A stretch of 64,000 nucleotides of DNA from the NCBI GenBank assembly GCA_043497085.1, contig JBIEKI010000014.1; one strand, 5' to 3'. Position numbers and translations under genes: made by a program. Positions 33,033 to 41,919 of the stretch are shown here, in pieces. Source of the stretch: Thalassobacillus sp043497085 (GTDB taxonomy: Bacteria; Bacillota; Bacilli; Bacillales; Halobacillaceae). The notes below the pieces were generated by a model. That model made no database searches. It had not been told where the DNA came from and worked only from the letters and a program-made list of their open reading frames with translations. Position 1 is the stretch's first letter, and the number at the start of each line of letters is the position of its first letter.

Positions 33033-33494
33033 TTATTTTGCATTAGTTGAAGTTGTAGCTTCCTGCTGCTTCTCCAACTCTTCCGCTGCTTCCTCAATCG
33101 CTTCTGCAACTTCCTGGGCTGCTTCCTCTGCTTCTGCATCATCCTGGCCACGGAAGCTTTTTACTTTATCACCAATGTTTTTAGTAGAATCTTTGAAACG
33201 AGTACCAAGTTCCTGAGATTTTTCTGAGAAGTTTTTAGATAACTGGGAAGAAGATTCTACGGCACGTTCTTTCCATTCGCCACTCTTTTCTGTAGCAACT
33301 TCTTTCCACTCACCTGCTCGATCTTTCAAGTAATTGGAGCCTTGATTAAGGTCATCGCGGAACTCCCTGCCCGCTTTCGGTGCGAATAATAGTGCCACGA
33401 CTGCACCAACTACTCCTCCGATTAATGAACCGACAATAAAATCTCTTCCGTTTTCCTTGTTGTTTGGTTGGTTTTGCTTTTGCTGTTCACTCAT
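33033..33494 (-). CDS. ytxH: General stress protein YtxH
   Basis: 153 residues. An N-terminal glycine-rich membrane segment (about 19-45, DFIVGSLIGGVVGAVVALLF) is followed by a helical, charged, repetitive tail (GEWKEVATEKSGEWKERAVE) and an acidic Ala/Glu-rich end. This is the YtxH family, part of the sigma-B regulon in B. subtilis, molecular function unknown. It begins two bases after ytxG. Confidence 0.9.
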   Translation of the reverse strand: MSEQQKQNQPNNKENGRDFIVGSLIGGVVGAVVALLFAPKAGREFRDDLNQGSNYLKDRAGEWKEVATEKSGEWKERAVESSSQLSKNFSEKSQELGTRFKDSTKNIGDKVKSFRGQDDAEAEEAAQEVAEAIEEAAEELEKQQEATTSTNAK

Positions 33495-33496
33495 TA

Positions 33497-33931
33497 TTAA
33501 ATTCCTCCCTCTGTTTTTCTTGCATCTTCTTTTTTGTATTTTTTATACAAATTGATGGCTACCTGTCCCCATTTCATTGCCTGGGCTGCTGAATCCTCGT
33601 CATTTATCTTAGAAGAGGTCAAACTTCTTGATACGGATCGGATAGACTGATTGAATTCCTGTACGGAATCACCTATACCTTTGACACCATCAACCAGTGA
33701 ATTGAGCTTTTGGGATTTTTCCCCTACATCCTCCGCCAATTTATTAGTCTTATTCAACAGCGCAGTCGTTTCCAGGGTGATCCCTTCCATCTGTTCCTCG
33801 ACCCCTTCTAGTGTATCGGCAACGTTGTTCATTGTCCGGGAAACCGACTTCAAGGTGATACTCAGGTAAATCACCAAGACTGCAAATGCTACCGCTGCTA
33901 TAAGCGCAGCAATGTATAATAGAATTTCCAT
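33497..33931 (-). CDS. ytxG: DUF948 general stress protein YtxG
   Basis: 144 residues, an N-terminal membrane helix (about 3-27) then a helical region of heptad-like character (VADTLEGVEEQMEGI), typical of DUF948. First gene of ytxGHJ. The ribosome site AAAGGAG is 13 bases upstream, longer than usual. A sigma-B promoter lies about 50 bases before the start codon, so stress induction as in B. subtilis is expected. Confidence 0.9.
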   Translation of the reverse strand: MEILLYIAALIAAVAFAVLVIYLSITLKSVSRTMNNVADTLEGVEEQMEGITLETTALLNKTNKLAEDVGEKSQKLNSLVDGVKGIGDSVQEFNQSIRSVSRSLTSSKINDEDSAAQAMKWGQVAINLYKKYKKEDARKTEGGI

Positions 33932-33977
33932 TCCCGCTGTTCATCTCCTTTACTATGTATTTTTCATGTTTAAGTAA

Positions 33978-34003
33978 ATACCCTGTCTCGATTAGAGCTA
34001 AAC
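33978..34003 (-). promoter_or_regulatory. Sigma-B promoter of ytxGHJ
   Basis: On minus: GTTTAG (34003-33998), 14 bases, GGGTAT (33983-33978), a near-perfect match to GTTTAA-N12-15-GGGTAT. Fits the known control of ytxGHJ in B. subtilis. Confidence 0.85.
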
Positions 34004-34290
34004 TAAGATATAGGGACTATGGTTCTATTACCTATTATTGTATTATTCGTTTTTAACCTCGGAATATCCTTTTTTTTCGTGTTAAACTGTAAAATTTTTT
34101 TAAGAGTTCCAAGGTAAGACAAGCCACAATTACTCGATTGCTATTGTATGGAAAAAAGATGCCCGTTTAATGAAGGACTTAACCGAACTTTCAGCATTCC
34201 TCACGAAGGCCAGTCACCGCCGATACTTCTCAAGTTTCTCTTTGTATTTCTTCTAATGCAAACCTATTACTGATCACAAAGCCTAAATAA

Positions 34291-34356
34291 AAAAGCTGTT
34301 CCAAGAGCATGCCCACCTTAAAAAAAGCAAGCATCCTCTTGAAACGGCAGCCTTTT
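34291..34356 (-). terminator. Terminator of murC
   Basis: Long interrupted stem: AAAAGCTG...CCAAGAG at left with CTCTTG...CAGCCTTTT at right; T run on minus. Confidence 0.65.
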
Positions 34357-34359
34357 ACA

Positions 34360-35658
34360 TCAGCTATTCAATTGACCTTCATAAGCCTGTTGATATTTTT
34401 GAATATCACCAGCGCCCATGAATACTAATACACTATTATCGTATTCCTTTAAGACACTTGTATCTTCTGCAATAAGTAAATTCGATTCCGGAATTAGTTC
34501 TTGAAGATCCTGAATAGTCAAATTACCGTTTTCTTCTCTCGCAGAACCGAATATGTCACACAAATAGATAGCGTCCGCTTCCTGCAAGCTCTCGGCAAAT
34601 TCTTTCAGGAATGTTTTAGTTCTTGTGAAGGTATGCGGTTGAAAAATTGCCACAACATCCCTTTCAGGATACTTTTTACGGGCAGATTCGATTGTAGCTG
34701 AAATTTCAATAGGGTGGTGGGCGTAATCATCTACTAACACCTGGTCACCAACCTGTTTTTCAGTAAACCTGCGCTTAACACCCTCAAAAGTTTTGATTTT
34801 CTTGATTTCTTCTGCTGACATGTCTTCATAATGACATAATGCAATGACACTTAAAGCATTTAAAACGTGATGATTCCCGTATCCAGGGATAATGAAGGTA
34901 TCATAATATGTGTTTCTTACAAATACATCGAATGAGGTACCTTCAGGACTTTCTTTAATATTTTGTGCCTGAAAATCATTCGAATCCGCCAGCCCATAAT
35001 ATAAGACAGGGACGTTCGCCTGTATATGCTGAAGATGTTCATCATCTCCACATGCAATAATCCCTTTTTTTACTTGCTTCGCCATTGCTTGAAAAGCCTG
35101 GAACACATCCTCGATACTGGTGAAATAATCAGGATGATCAAAATCGATATTTGTCATGATGGCATAGTCAGGATGGTAAGAAAGAAAATGACGTCTGTAT
35201 TCACAGGCTTCAAATGCAAAATACTGACTATTTCTATGTCCTTTTCCGGTCCCATCTCCAATCAAATAAGAGGTGGGGTAATTTTCAGAGAGTACATGGG
35301 CCAATAAGCCGGTCGTAGAGGTTTTTCCATGAGCTCCAGTCACAGCAATGCTTGTATATTTCTGCAGCCACTCTCCTAAAAACTCATGATAACGATAATA
35401 AGGCAGACCTTGCTCTTTTGCTGCTACTATTTCTTCATGTTCATCATTAAAAGCATTCCCAGCGATAATCGTCAAACCTTCTTTGATATTATCTTTGGAA
35501 AAAGGCAATATTGTAATGTTTTTAGCTTCCAATACTTCTTGTGTAAAAAAGCGTTTGTCAACATCGGACCCTTGGACATGCTCGCCCGAGTCATGCAAAA
35601 TTTGCGCAAGGGCACTCATTCCCGTCCCTTTGATACCAATGAAATGGTAAGTCGTCAT
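34360..35658 (-). CDS. murC: UDP-N-acetylmuramate-L-alanine ligase
   Basis: Adds L-alanine to UDP-MurNAc, first amino acid of the peptidoglycan stem. About 432 residues with the N-terminal Rossmann motif FIGIKGTGMSALA, the Mur-ligase ATP loop GAHGKTSTTG (about 107-116), and the C-terminal domain with DDYAHHPIE. The ATG at 35658 has GGAGGT eight bases upstream. Between pncB and ytxG; in B. subtilis sftA follows directly, so pncB is an addition between them. Confidence 0.97.
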   Translation of the reverse strand: MTTYHFIGIKGTGMSALAQILHDSGEHVQGSDVDKRFFTQEVLEAKNITILPFSKDNIKEGLTIIAGNAFNDEHEEIVAAKEQGLPYYRYHEFLGEWLQKYTSIAVTGAHGKTSTTGLLAHVLSENYPTSYLIGDGTGKGHRNSQYFAFEACEYRRHFLSYHPDYAIMTNIDFDHPDYFTSIEDVFQAFQAMAKQVKKGIIACGDDEHLQHIQANVPVLYYGLADSNDFQAQNIKESPEGTSFDVFVRNTYYDTFIIPGYGNHHVLNALSVIALCHYEDMSAEEIKKIKTFEGVKRRFTEKQVGDQVLVDDYAHHPIEISATIESARKKYPERDVVAIFQPHTFTRTKTFLKEFAESLQEADAIYLCDIFGSAREENGNLTIQDLQELIPESNLLIAEDTSVLKEYDNSVLVFMGAGDIQKYQQAYEGQLNS

Positions 35659-35883
35659 AAACAAGTACCTCCAAAATTATTGAGTCACTTTTACTTAGTA
35701 TATGTATCATACTAAAACTTGCGATTTTTCAAATCTGCCAGTCAAGCCATTATTATAGCAAAGAAAAGCAGTAGATGAATGAGCAATTAGACATTTTTAT
35801 ACTTCCCTATTTTAGCACGGAATAACATGAAGTAAAAAGAAAGAAGTATTTTTGTCTATACCTTCTGAATCACAAAAAAAGAA

Positions 35884-35917
35884 AAAACTTACTTCCATTC
35901 CAGGAAGTAAGCCTTTT
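35884..35917 (-). terminator. Terminator of pncB
   Basis: AAAACTTACTTCC / GGAAGTAAGCCTTTT with T-rich minus side. In the 274-base gap between pncB and murC nothing else but the expected murC promoter region was seen. Confidence 0.75.
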
Positions 35918-35932
35918 TGATTATTTTTAGTT

Positions 35933-37054
35933 TTATTCATCCAGCATTTGTGGTTGGTATGGAACCTTTTCCAGCCGCGGGTTCGGGCTATAACGCCGCC
36001 CTTCTTTTGCTTCCGGTTTTCCATTCAAAAGAACATTATCACCTGTGAAGCCTATGTCTATTTTCAATAGACTACCACCGACACCGTACATATCGACAGG
36101 AACCTTCAATTCTTCAAACATACGGATCCTATCTTCTGTAAAGCCTCCGCTTACCACGATTTTCACATGATCATAGCCTTCTTTATCCAGCGTCCTTCTT
36201 AAGGCAAAGATTAGTTCAGGATTTACTCCGCGTGGATCGAAAGTACCCATCAAGTGTTGATTGCGTAAGAAGTATTTATCGACCATACTGCGTGAAGTAT
36301 CAACACGAACGGCTTTCAACTCATCTCCAAACTCACGAGCCACTTTCAAAGAATCTGTGATCACATCATTATTGTAATCTACAAGTGCCATCACTTCATC
36401 CTCAGGGAACTGTTCATGATAAGCTCTTGTGGCCGCCACGACATCGCCCTTGAACATTTGAATCAAAGCATGAGGCATCGTGCCCATACCTTCTTTTCCC
36501 CACCATTCATTCATAGCGTGGGTAGCTTGAGCAGTCGAACCACCGATAAAAGAAGCATATCCATCTCCTGCTTGCTGGGTATAATGATCATCTCGATCAC
36601 CCATAAAGATAATTGGCTTCTGTTTACCATTGGTCCGTGCTGCTTTTACCACATTATAAACATTCGTTGCTACAGAAGTTCGACGCGCGAAAATCCCATC
36701 TATAATTCCTTCTAAATAGCCGAAGTTCTGGTAAGGACCGGATATGGTCATGACAGTTTCATACGGGCTGATTTTATCTCCATCCTTCAATGAATGAATC
36801 TCTAATTCTTCAGGATGATCAGCAAAGGTATGAATCAAAGCGATTACTTCATCCGTGCCACATAAAACAGCATCATTCTTCTGGAAAAATTGCATGGTTA
36901 CATGGTTATCCTTCAAGTGATTTTGTACTATTTCTTTCGTTTTCAAGAAATAGACGGCAGAAAACCAGCCTTCCCCCACCCGTTCATCAAACTTGAAGGT
37001 CTTATTAGTCAACCGATCGATTTCGCCATTTAACTTACGTGTGATTTCCTTCAT
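35933..37054 (-). CDS. pncB: Nicotinate phosphoribosyltransferase
   Basis: Salvages nicotinate to nicotinate mononucleotide with PRPP. About 373 residues, the short form of the family (the other Bacillus type is near 490). Visible features: conserved FMGDRDDHY-type loop, GFIGGSTA-like ASFIGGSTAQATHAMNEWWG, DTFDPRG-like GTFDPRGVNPELI and the phosphate-binding MYGVGGSLLKIDIGF. The start at 37054 has AAGGAG; the extension to 37105 does not. Quinolinate phosphoribosyltransferase shares the fold but residues in the C-terminal third fit NAPRTase better. It lies between murC and sftA, without that neighbour in B. subtilis. Confidence 0.87.
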   Translation of the reverse strand: MKEITRKLNGEIDRLTNKTFKFDERVGEGWFSAVYFLKTKEIVQNHLKDNHVTMQFFQKNDAVLCGTDEVIALIHTFADHPEELEIHSLKDGDKISPYETVMTISGPYQNFGYLEGIIDGIFARRTSVATNVYNVVKAARTNGKQKPIIFMGDRDDHYTQQAGDGYASFIGGSTAQATHAMNEWWGKEGMGTMPHALIQMFKGDVVAATRAYHEQFPEDEVMALVDYNNDVITDSLKVAREFGDELKAVRVDTSRSMVDKYFLRNQHLMGTFDPRGVNPELIFALRRTLDKEGYDHVKIVVSGGFTEDRIRMFEELKVPVDMYGVGGSLLKIDIGFTGDNVLLNGKPEAKEGRRYSPNPRLEKVPYQPQMLDE

Positions 37055-37161
37055 AATTCTGCTCCTTATATAAGAAAAAATCCTTGTCCGAATAAAATCA
37101 TTCATCTCTAATCATATAAAATCTAGTTAGCTAACACAAGCTATTTCTAAAACAGACTAAA

Positions 37162-37208
37162 AAAGCATCTGTCATCACGCCCATAAAGGGCGGGGAGACA
37201 GATGCTTT
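37162..37208 (-). terminator. Terminator of sftA
   Basis: Stem AAAGCATCTGTC / GACAGATGCTTT with inner CGCCC/GGGCG pairing; T-rich minus side. Confidence 0.85.
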
Positions 37209-37223
37209 ATAAAATTGGGACTG

Positions 37224-39890
37224 TTATTTCAGTTCGGCAGATTCACCAGGGTGAAACAATTCGTTTACTTGTTCTTTATTCAATAATACATCTCTTGGTT
37301 TACTGCCTTTTTGTTCCGATATGATTCCGTATTCTTCCATATGGTCGATCAGCCTGGCCGCACGGTTGTAACCCACTTTAAATCTTCTTTGGAGCATGGA
37401 TGCACTAGCCCCATTATGTTCGATGACAAAAGATACAGCTTCTTCAAATAATTCATCTTGCTCGCCAGCGTCTGAGCTTGCTTGCATCATCAGTTCCTCT
37501 TGTTCAAAAAGGAAATTAGGGGGAGCTATTTTCTTTACGTGGCCTGTAATACGTTCAATTTCATCATCCGAAACGAACGCCCCCTGAATTCTTACTGACT
37601 GACCAGAACCATTTTCTACAAACAGCATATCCCCTTTTCCAAGCAGTTTTTCTGCTCCTGCCGTATCAATGATCGTACGGGAGTCTACTTGCGATGAAAC
37701 ACTGAAAGCTATCCGGGTCGGAATGTTCGCTTTGATCAAACCGGTGATGACATCTACTGATGGACGCTGTGTTGCCACTAACAAGTGAATGCCACAGGCA
37801 CGCGCTTTTTGGGCGAGTCGGCAAATAGCATCTTCGACATCCTGTGGGGACACCATCATCAGGTCAGCAAGCTCATCGATGACGACAACCAGGTAAGGCA
37901 TTTTTTCTTTGGAACGCTCCTGCTTGTTCATTTTTTGATTATAACGTTCTACATCTCTGACGCCTTCTTTGACGAACTTTTCATAGCGGTCATCCATTTC
38001 TTTGACTGCCCATTTAAGTGCCTTTGTTGCTGCTTTTACATCTGTGATTACTGGAGATACTAAATGCGGCAGATCATTATATGGTGCTAGTTCCACCATC
38101 TTCGGGTCGATCAATAGAAATTTAACTTCCTCATGATGAGCCTTGTATAACAGGCTGACCAGAATCGTATTGATACAGACACTCTTTCCTGAGCCTGTCG
38201 CTCCAGCAATTAACCCGTGTGGCATTTTTTGCAGGTTTGTCACTACAGGTGTACCCCCAATATCCAATCCAAGCGCTACGGTTAATGGAGACGGATTTTC
38301 CTTGAATTCTGGTGATTCAAAGATCTCTTGTAAACCAACTAAGTCTGATTTTTCGTTAGGAATCTCAATCCCGACCGCTTGCTTACCTGGTATTGGCGCT
38401 TCGATACGAATCGCTTTTGCTGCCATACTAAGCTTAATATCATCAGCGAGGTTTGTGATCTTACTTACCTTCACTCCAGGCTCCGGCTGAACTTCAAACC
38501 GTGTAACCGATGGACCACGCATAGCATTAACTACCTTCGCCCGGACATGGAAGTGGTTCAGGGTAGTCTCCAGTAACTCCATCTGCTCCTTTATTCGCTC
38601 ATCATGATTATGGGATTTACTAATTGGATCATCCAATAAATGCAGTGGCGGTTTGCTATAAGCTGCTGTTGGCTGATCCGCTTCTTTTTTCTCTTTTTTC
38701 ACTTCACTTTTTTCGGACACCGTATTTATATTTCTGCTTTTTTTGTCCCGCGGAGTCATGATGACATTGAAGGGAACACTTTGTTTTCCGTTTTTGGAAT
38801 GGTGTTTTGCTTGATTTCTTTTCTTATATTGTTCTTTTTTCTTTTCTGGCTTCCCGGTATGAGCATGAGCTTCAGACCTCTCCTCCTCATTAAAAGCAGT
38901 ACCTTTTGGAAGCGTATCTACTTCAGCAGGTTCAACTGGATCTGACTGTTCTTCAGGTTCCGGCGGCTGCTCATATTCTATCGCTTCCTCATTCTCGTTT
39001 TCGTCTATCTGGGGTGTTTCAGCTTTCGTATCTTCTATAACTTCTGTTTCCTCTTCTTTTATCTCTTTGATAGATTCGTCCGTTGTTTCATCTTGGACTG
39101 GAGTTTCTACTGTGGCTGCAATATAATCCTCTGAACTTACAACAGGGTCCTCTTCACTCTTTGGAAGCTCTTCTTCTCTGCTATCTTGCTGTTCCACATG
39201 ATCATCAGCAAGTGTTTTCTCTTCATTTTTCTCCTCAGAAATCTCTTCGACTTTTTCTTCTCCGTTATTCACTGGAATTTCTTCTAAAGGAGTAACGATT
39301 TCTTTCATTTGCGAACGGGAAGAAGCATCTTCCCTATGGCGGGCCAGCAGTTCTGAAAGGCTCTCTGCCTGAGGCCGGCGATCTCTTTCAGAAGAAGCTA
39401 AGTCATCTATTACCTTACTTTCTCCTACTCTCGGATGGTAGCCATAAATTGGCGAAGGTACTTCGGAAGGCTGAAAAGGGATTTTGTTTGCTTCTTCCTT
39501 GCTGCTCTCTTCCTTTTGATAACGTCTTTCATTTTTGGGTTTGACGTTGCTTTTCCGGTTATGTAGTTCAGGGGTATACTCTTTTTTCGGTGTATAGCTT
39601 CGCTGCTCTGCGCTTTCCCTGCCAGGGCTTTTAACCGGGTTAGCTTGATATTCGTGCGAAGGAGTTTGAGCAGGACGACGACTAATTTTATGTTCTTGTT
39701 GCGGTGAACGATGATCCGGAATTACCGGAAAACGGAACTCGCCTTGCTTAGGATATTTATAAGCCATTTTTGTTTTTACATAAGGGTCATTATTTTCTTT
39801 GTGCTTTAACGTGTTATCAACCTGCATCGGCTGTTCAGATGTCTCGTTGGCAAAAATATCTTTCAGTTTTTTCTTCATCTGATTCCACAT
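37224..39890 (-). CDS. sftA: Septum-associated DNA translocase SftA
   Basis: FtsK/SpoIIIE-family motor that moves DNA out of the closing septum. 888 residues. The N-terminus is soluble (no membrane segments), consistent with SftA rather than SpoIIIE. A long acidic, low-complexity linker (about 200-360, rich in Glu) precedes the RecA-like motor with Walker A GATGSGKS (about residue 562), Walker B region VVVIDELADLMM, and a C-terminal winged-helix gamma domain (about 820-880, GASASMLQRRFKVGYNRAARL). Ribosome site upstream is weak. Upstream is the ytpRQP group. Confidence 0.95.
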   Translation of the reverse strand: MWNQMKKKLKDIFANETSEQPMQVDNTLKHKENNDPYVKTKMAYKYPKQGEFRFPVIPDHRSPQQEHKISRRPAQTPSHEYQANPVKSPGRESAEQRSYTPKKEYTPELHNRKSNVKPKNERRYQKEESSKEEANKIPFQPSEVPSPIYGYHPRVGESKVIDDLASSERDRRPQAESLSELLARHREDASSRSQMKEIVTPLEEIPVNNGEEKVEEISEEKNEEKTLADDHVEQQDSREEELPKSEEDPVVSSEDYIAATVETPVQDETTDESIKEIKEEETEVIEDTKAETPQIDENENEEAIEYEQPPEPEEQSDPVEPAEVDTLPKGTAFNEEERSEAHAHTGKPEKKKEQYKKRNQAKHHSKNGKQSVPFNVIMTPRDKKSRNINTVSEKSEVKKEKKEADQPTAAYSKPPLHLLDDPISKSHNHDERIKEQMELLETTLNHFHVRAKVVNAMRGPSVTRFEVQPEPGVKVSKITNLADDIKLSMAAKAIRIEAPIPGKQAVGIEIPNEKSDLVGLQEIFESPEFKENPSPLTVALGLDIGGTPVVTNLQKMPHGLIAGATGSGKSVCINTILVSLLYKAHHEEVKFLLIDPKMVELAPYNDLPHLVSPVITDVKAATKALKWAVKEMDDRYEKFVKEGVRDVERYNQKMNKQERSKEKMPYLVVVIDELADLMMVSPQDVEDAICRLAQKARACGIHLLVATQRPSVDVITGLIKANIPTRIAFSVSSQVDSRTIIDTAGAEKLLGKGDMLFVENGSGQSVRIQGAFVSDDEIERITGHVKKIAPPNFLFEQEELMMQASSDAGEQDELFEEAVSFVIEHNGASASMLQRRFKVGYNRAARLIDHMEEYGIISEQKGSKPRDVLLNKEQVNELFHPGESAELK

Positions 39891-39975
39891 TTATATCACT
39901 CTCTTCTTAACAAAGGTTTACCTATTATTTTAACAGGTTTTTCAGTCATACAGGTTGTTTTTTAAAATAAAAAAA

Positions 39976-40004
39976 GACTGTAGCGTGAAAATAGTGCTAC
40001 AGTC
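39976..40004 (-). terminator. Terminator of ytpR
   Basis: Perfect nine-bp stem GACTGTAGC / GCTACAGTC followed by seven T residues on minus. Confidence 0.85.
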
Positions 40005-40018
40005 ATCTACTCTGAATT

Positions 40019-40624
40019 CTATATTTCAAAAACCTGACCGATTTCATATCCGTCTTCCAGCACAAGGATACCCTTTTCTTTAGGAGCATCCGGGATACCT
40101 AATTCTTTCGCGGAACAGATCATCCCCCGGGAATCCACCCCTCGTAATTTGGCGGGCTTGATTTTCATACCACTTGGCATGATTGCGCCAACCTTGGCCA
40201 CAACCACTTTTTGGCCGCTATCGACATTAGGAGCACCACAAACGATTTGCAGCTTTTCATCACCTACATTTACCTGGCATACACTCAGCTTATCTGCATT
40301 TTCGTGCTGATCTTTTTCTTCAACATAACCAACGACGAATTTGGGAGACAAATCTACATCCAACTTTTCGTCTAGGCCATTCTTTTCAAAAACGTCTTTG
40401 ACTTTATCAAGCAATGCATCCGTAAGCCTAATCTTCCCATGCTCAGACAAATTCATATAGGAAGAAAGATTAAAAAGATTATACCCAAGCAAACTTCCAT
40501 CACGTTGATCAGTAATCTTCACCACATCTCCGTGATGCTGCTGTTTAATATAGTTGCGATCTCCATCTTTGATTGGAAAAATCAGTACATCACCGATTCC
40601 TTTGGGGTTATAAAATACATACAT
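40019..40624 (-). CDS. ytpR: YtpR, tRNA-binding (EMAP) domain protein
   Basis: 201 residues: an N-terminal domain (DUF4479) and a C-terminal oligonucleotide-binding tRNA-binding domain as in the phenylalanyl-tRNA synthetase beta chain (about 90-198, VVGYVEEKDQHENADKLSVCQVNVG...LRGVDSRGMICSAKEL). Probably binds tRNA or structured RNA; there is no catalytic part. Its start is two bases after the ytpQ stop. Same order in B. subtilis. Confidence 0.93.
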   Translation of the reverse strand: MYVFYNPKGIGDVLIFPIKDGDRNYIKQQHHGDVVKITDQRDGSLLGYNLFNLSSYMNLSEHGKIRLTDALLDKVKDVFEKNGLDEKLDVDLSPKFVVGYVEEKDQHENADKLSVCQVNVGDEKLQIVCGAPNVDSGQKVVVAKVGAIMPSGMKIKPAKLRGVDSRGMICSAKELGIPDAPKEKGILVLEDGYEIGQVFEI

Positions 40625-40626
40625 GC

Positions 40627-41445
40627 CTACTCGCCCTTTCCTTCATCTTTAGGTTTATTTTGAGCTAGAATGAATATGGGTTCCAGCTGTTTATCTTCAT
40701 ATAAAAATGATAATGAAGTGACTGGTGTTCGTCCCTCTGCAAAGAATTTCATCGCCATTTGAGCTAAAATGTCATAGCCAGCGGGATTTTGGACGTCAGC
40801 AAAAATCAGCACATCCTGATGTGGTATACTCAGTGCCAGTTCCCCTTCTGCCTTCGCTTTCATTTCTTCCAGTAATGCCTCATTCAATACCCGGCTGGCA
40901 TCGTATCCGTCATTCGTCGATAGAAAGTAAAACGTATTCCCATACACTTCATCTTTTTTCAAATCTACGGATAGTGAACGGACATTGAAGCTTGCAATTT
41001 CCCTTACACGATCCGCCGTCCAGCCTTCACTCTCCAGCATTTCTTCATCGATCAGCTGGTAGGACTTACCGAGATCAAGGGCATAATAAACCCTTGTTTC
41101 GGCTGTGTGTTCGGTATACACCAGTTGTTTTCCTGAAGATGTCTCAGTCGGAAACGATCCAGCACGGATAACAGGGAAAATATGTTGTTCTTTCCCTTCC
41201 AAATGGTGCGTCTCATTCATAATCCGTAACGCCTCTTTAATATGCTCCTCTAATTCATCCAAGGCTTCCTCGCCGCGATTTTCCCACTTAGAGATAACGT
41301 TAGGCAAGGTAATGGTTATCCCCTGGCCAGATTCCTTCCATTCTACCCGGAATGTATCTTTATCACGGTTGAAAGAAGTGCGCCAATCTTCCACTTGCAA
41401 CCGTTCTTCGAGTTTTCTTTTCATTTTGATGCTTGTCATTTTCAT
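40627..41445 (-). CDS. ytpQ: DUF1444 protein YtpQ
   Basis: About 272 residues, near the size of B. subtilis YtpQ. No membrane segment. Conserved DUF1444 segments VIRAGSFPTE, ALDLGKSYQLIDEE, and LIFADVQNPAGYDILAQM are visible. Function unknown. The start at 41445 has GGAGG seven bases upstream; the frame to 41478 has no site. Co-transcribed with ytpR. Confidence 0.9.
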   Translation of the reverse strand: MKMTSIKMKRKLEERLQVEDWRTSFNRDKDTFRVEWKESGQGITITLPNVISKWENRGEEALDELEEHIKEALRIMNETHHLEGKEQHIFPVIRAGSFPTETSSGKQLVYTEHTAETRVYYALDLGKSYQLIDEEMLESEGWTADRVREIASFNVRSLSVDLKKDEVYGNTFYFLSTNDGYDASRVLNEALLEEMKAKAEGELALSIPHQDVLIFADVQNPAGYDILAQMAMKFFAEGRTPVTSLSFLYEDKQLEPIFILAQNKPKDEGKGE

Positions 41446-41503
41446 ACCGTTTCCTCCTTTATTTTGGAGAGAAATCAATTACTTTGTCTATTTTAGCATA
41501 AAA

Positions 41504-41531
41504 AAACTGCGCTTCAACAATCGCGCAGTTT
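41504..41531 (-). terminator. Terminator of ytpP
   Basis: Nine-bp stem AAACTGCGC / GCGCAGTTT with T-rich minus side. It lies between ytpP and ytpQ. Confidence 0.78.
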
Positions 41532-41535
41532 CTGA

Positions 41536-41853
41536 CTATTTCTCTAACCCGTCAATGAATGCCTCGATTTGATCTCTTGTTTTCCGCTGCTTACTGACAA
41601 AGCGTCCGATCTCTTCTCCCTGATGGAATGCAAGGAAGCTCGGAATACCAAGGACCCCATATTCTATGCAAATATCCAGTAAGTTATCTCGATCGATATA
41701 TACAAAGTTATATTCCGAATATTTTTCTTCGAGCTCTGGAAGGAAAGGTTCAATGAAACGGCAGTCCGGACACCAGTCAGCTGAGAATAACATAATTACC
41801 TTTTCTTTGTTTCGCCATTCATGAAATTGTTCTTCTGTTTTCAACTGTTCCAT
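41536..41853 (-). CDS. ytpP: Thioredoxin-like protein YtpP
   Basis: 105-residue thioredoxin fold with active site SADWCPDCRFIEP (Cys near 28 and 31) and the cis-Pro in LGIPSFLAF. WCPDC instead of WCGPC marks the YtpP subgroup, which in Bacillus is linked to bacillithiol/thioredoxin disulfide exchange. Good ribosome site. Separated from ytpQ by a terminator. Confidence 0.94.
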   Translation of the reverse strand: MEQLKTEEQFHEWRNKEKVIMLFSADWCPDCRFIEPFLPELEEKYSEYNFVYIDRDNLLDICIEYGVLGIPSFLAFHQGEEIGRFVSKQRKTRDQIEAFIDGLEK

Positions 41854-41919
41854 CTCTACACCTCCGCTTCCATCCTAACATAGCACGTGGTAAATGTGGG
41901 TCATGCTTGCTCAAACCGT

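Larger units (their letters stand above)
33932..34359. other. ytxG-murC intergenic region
   Basis: Holds the sigma-B promoter of ytxG (33978-34003) and the terminator of murC (34291-34356). I see no gene or repeat in the remaining 290 bases. Confidence 0.6.
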
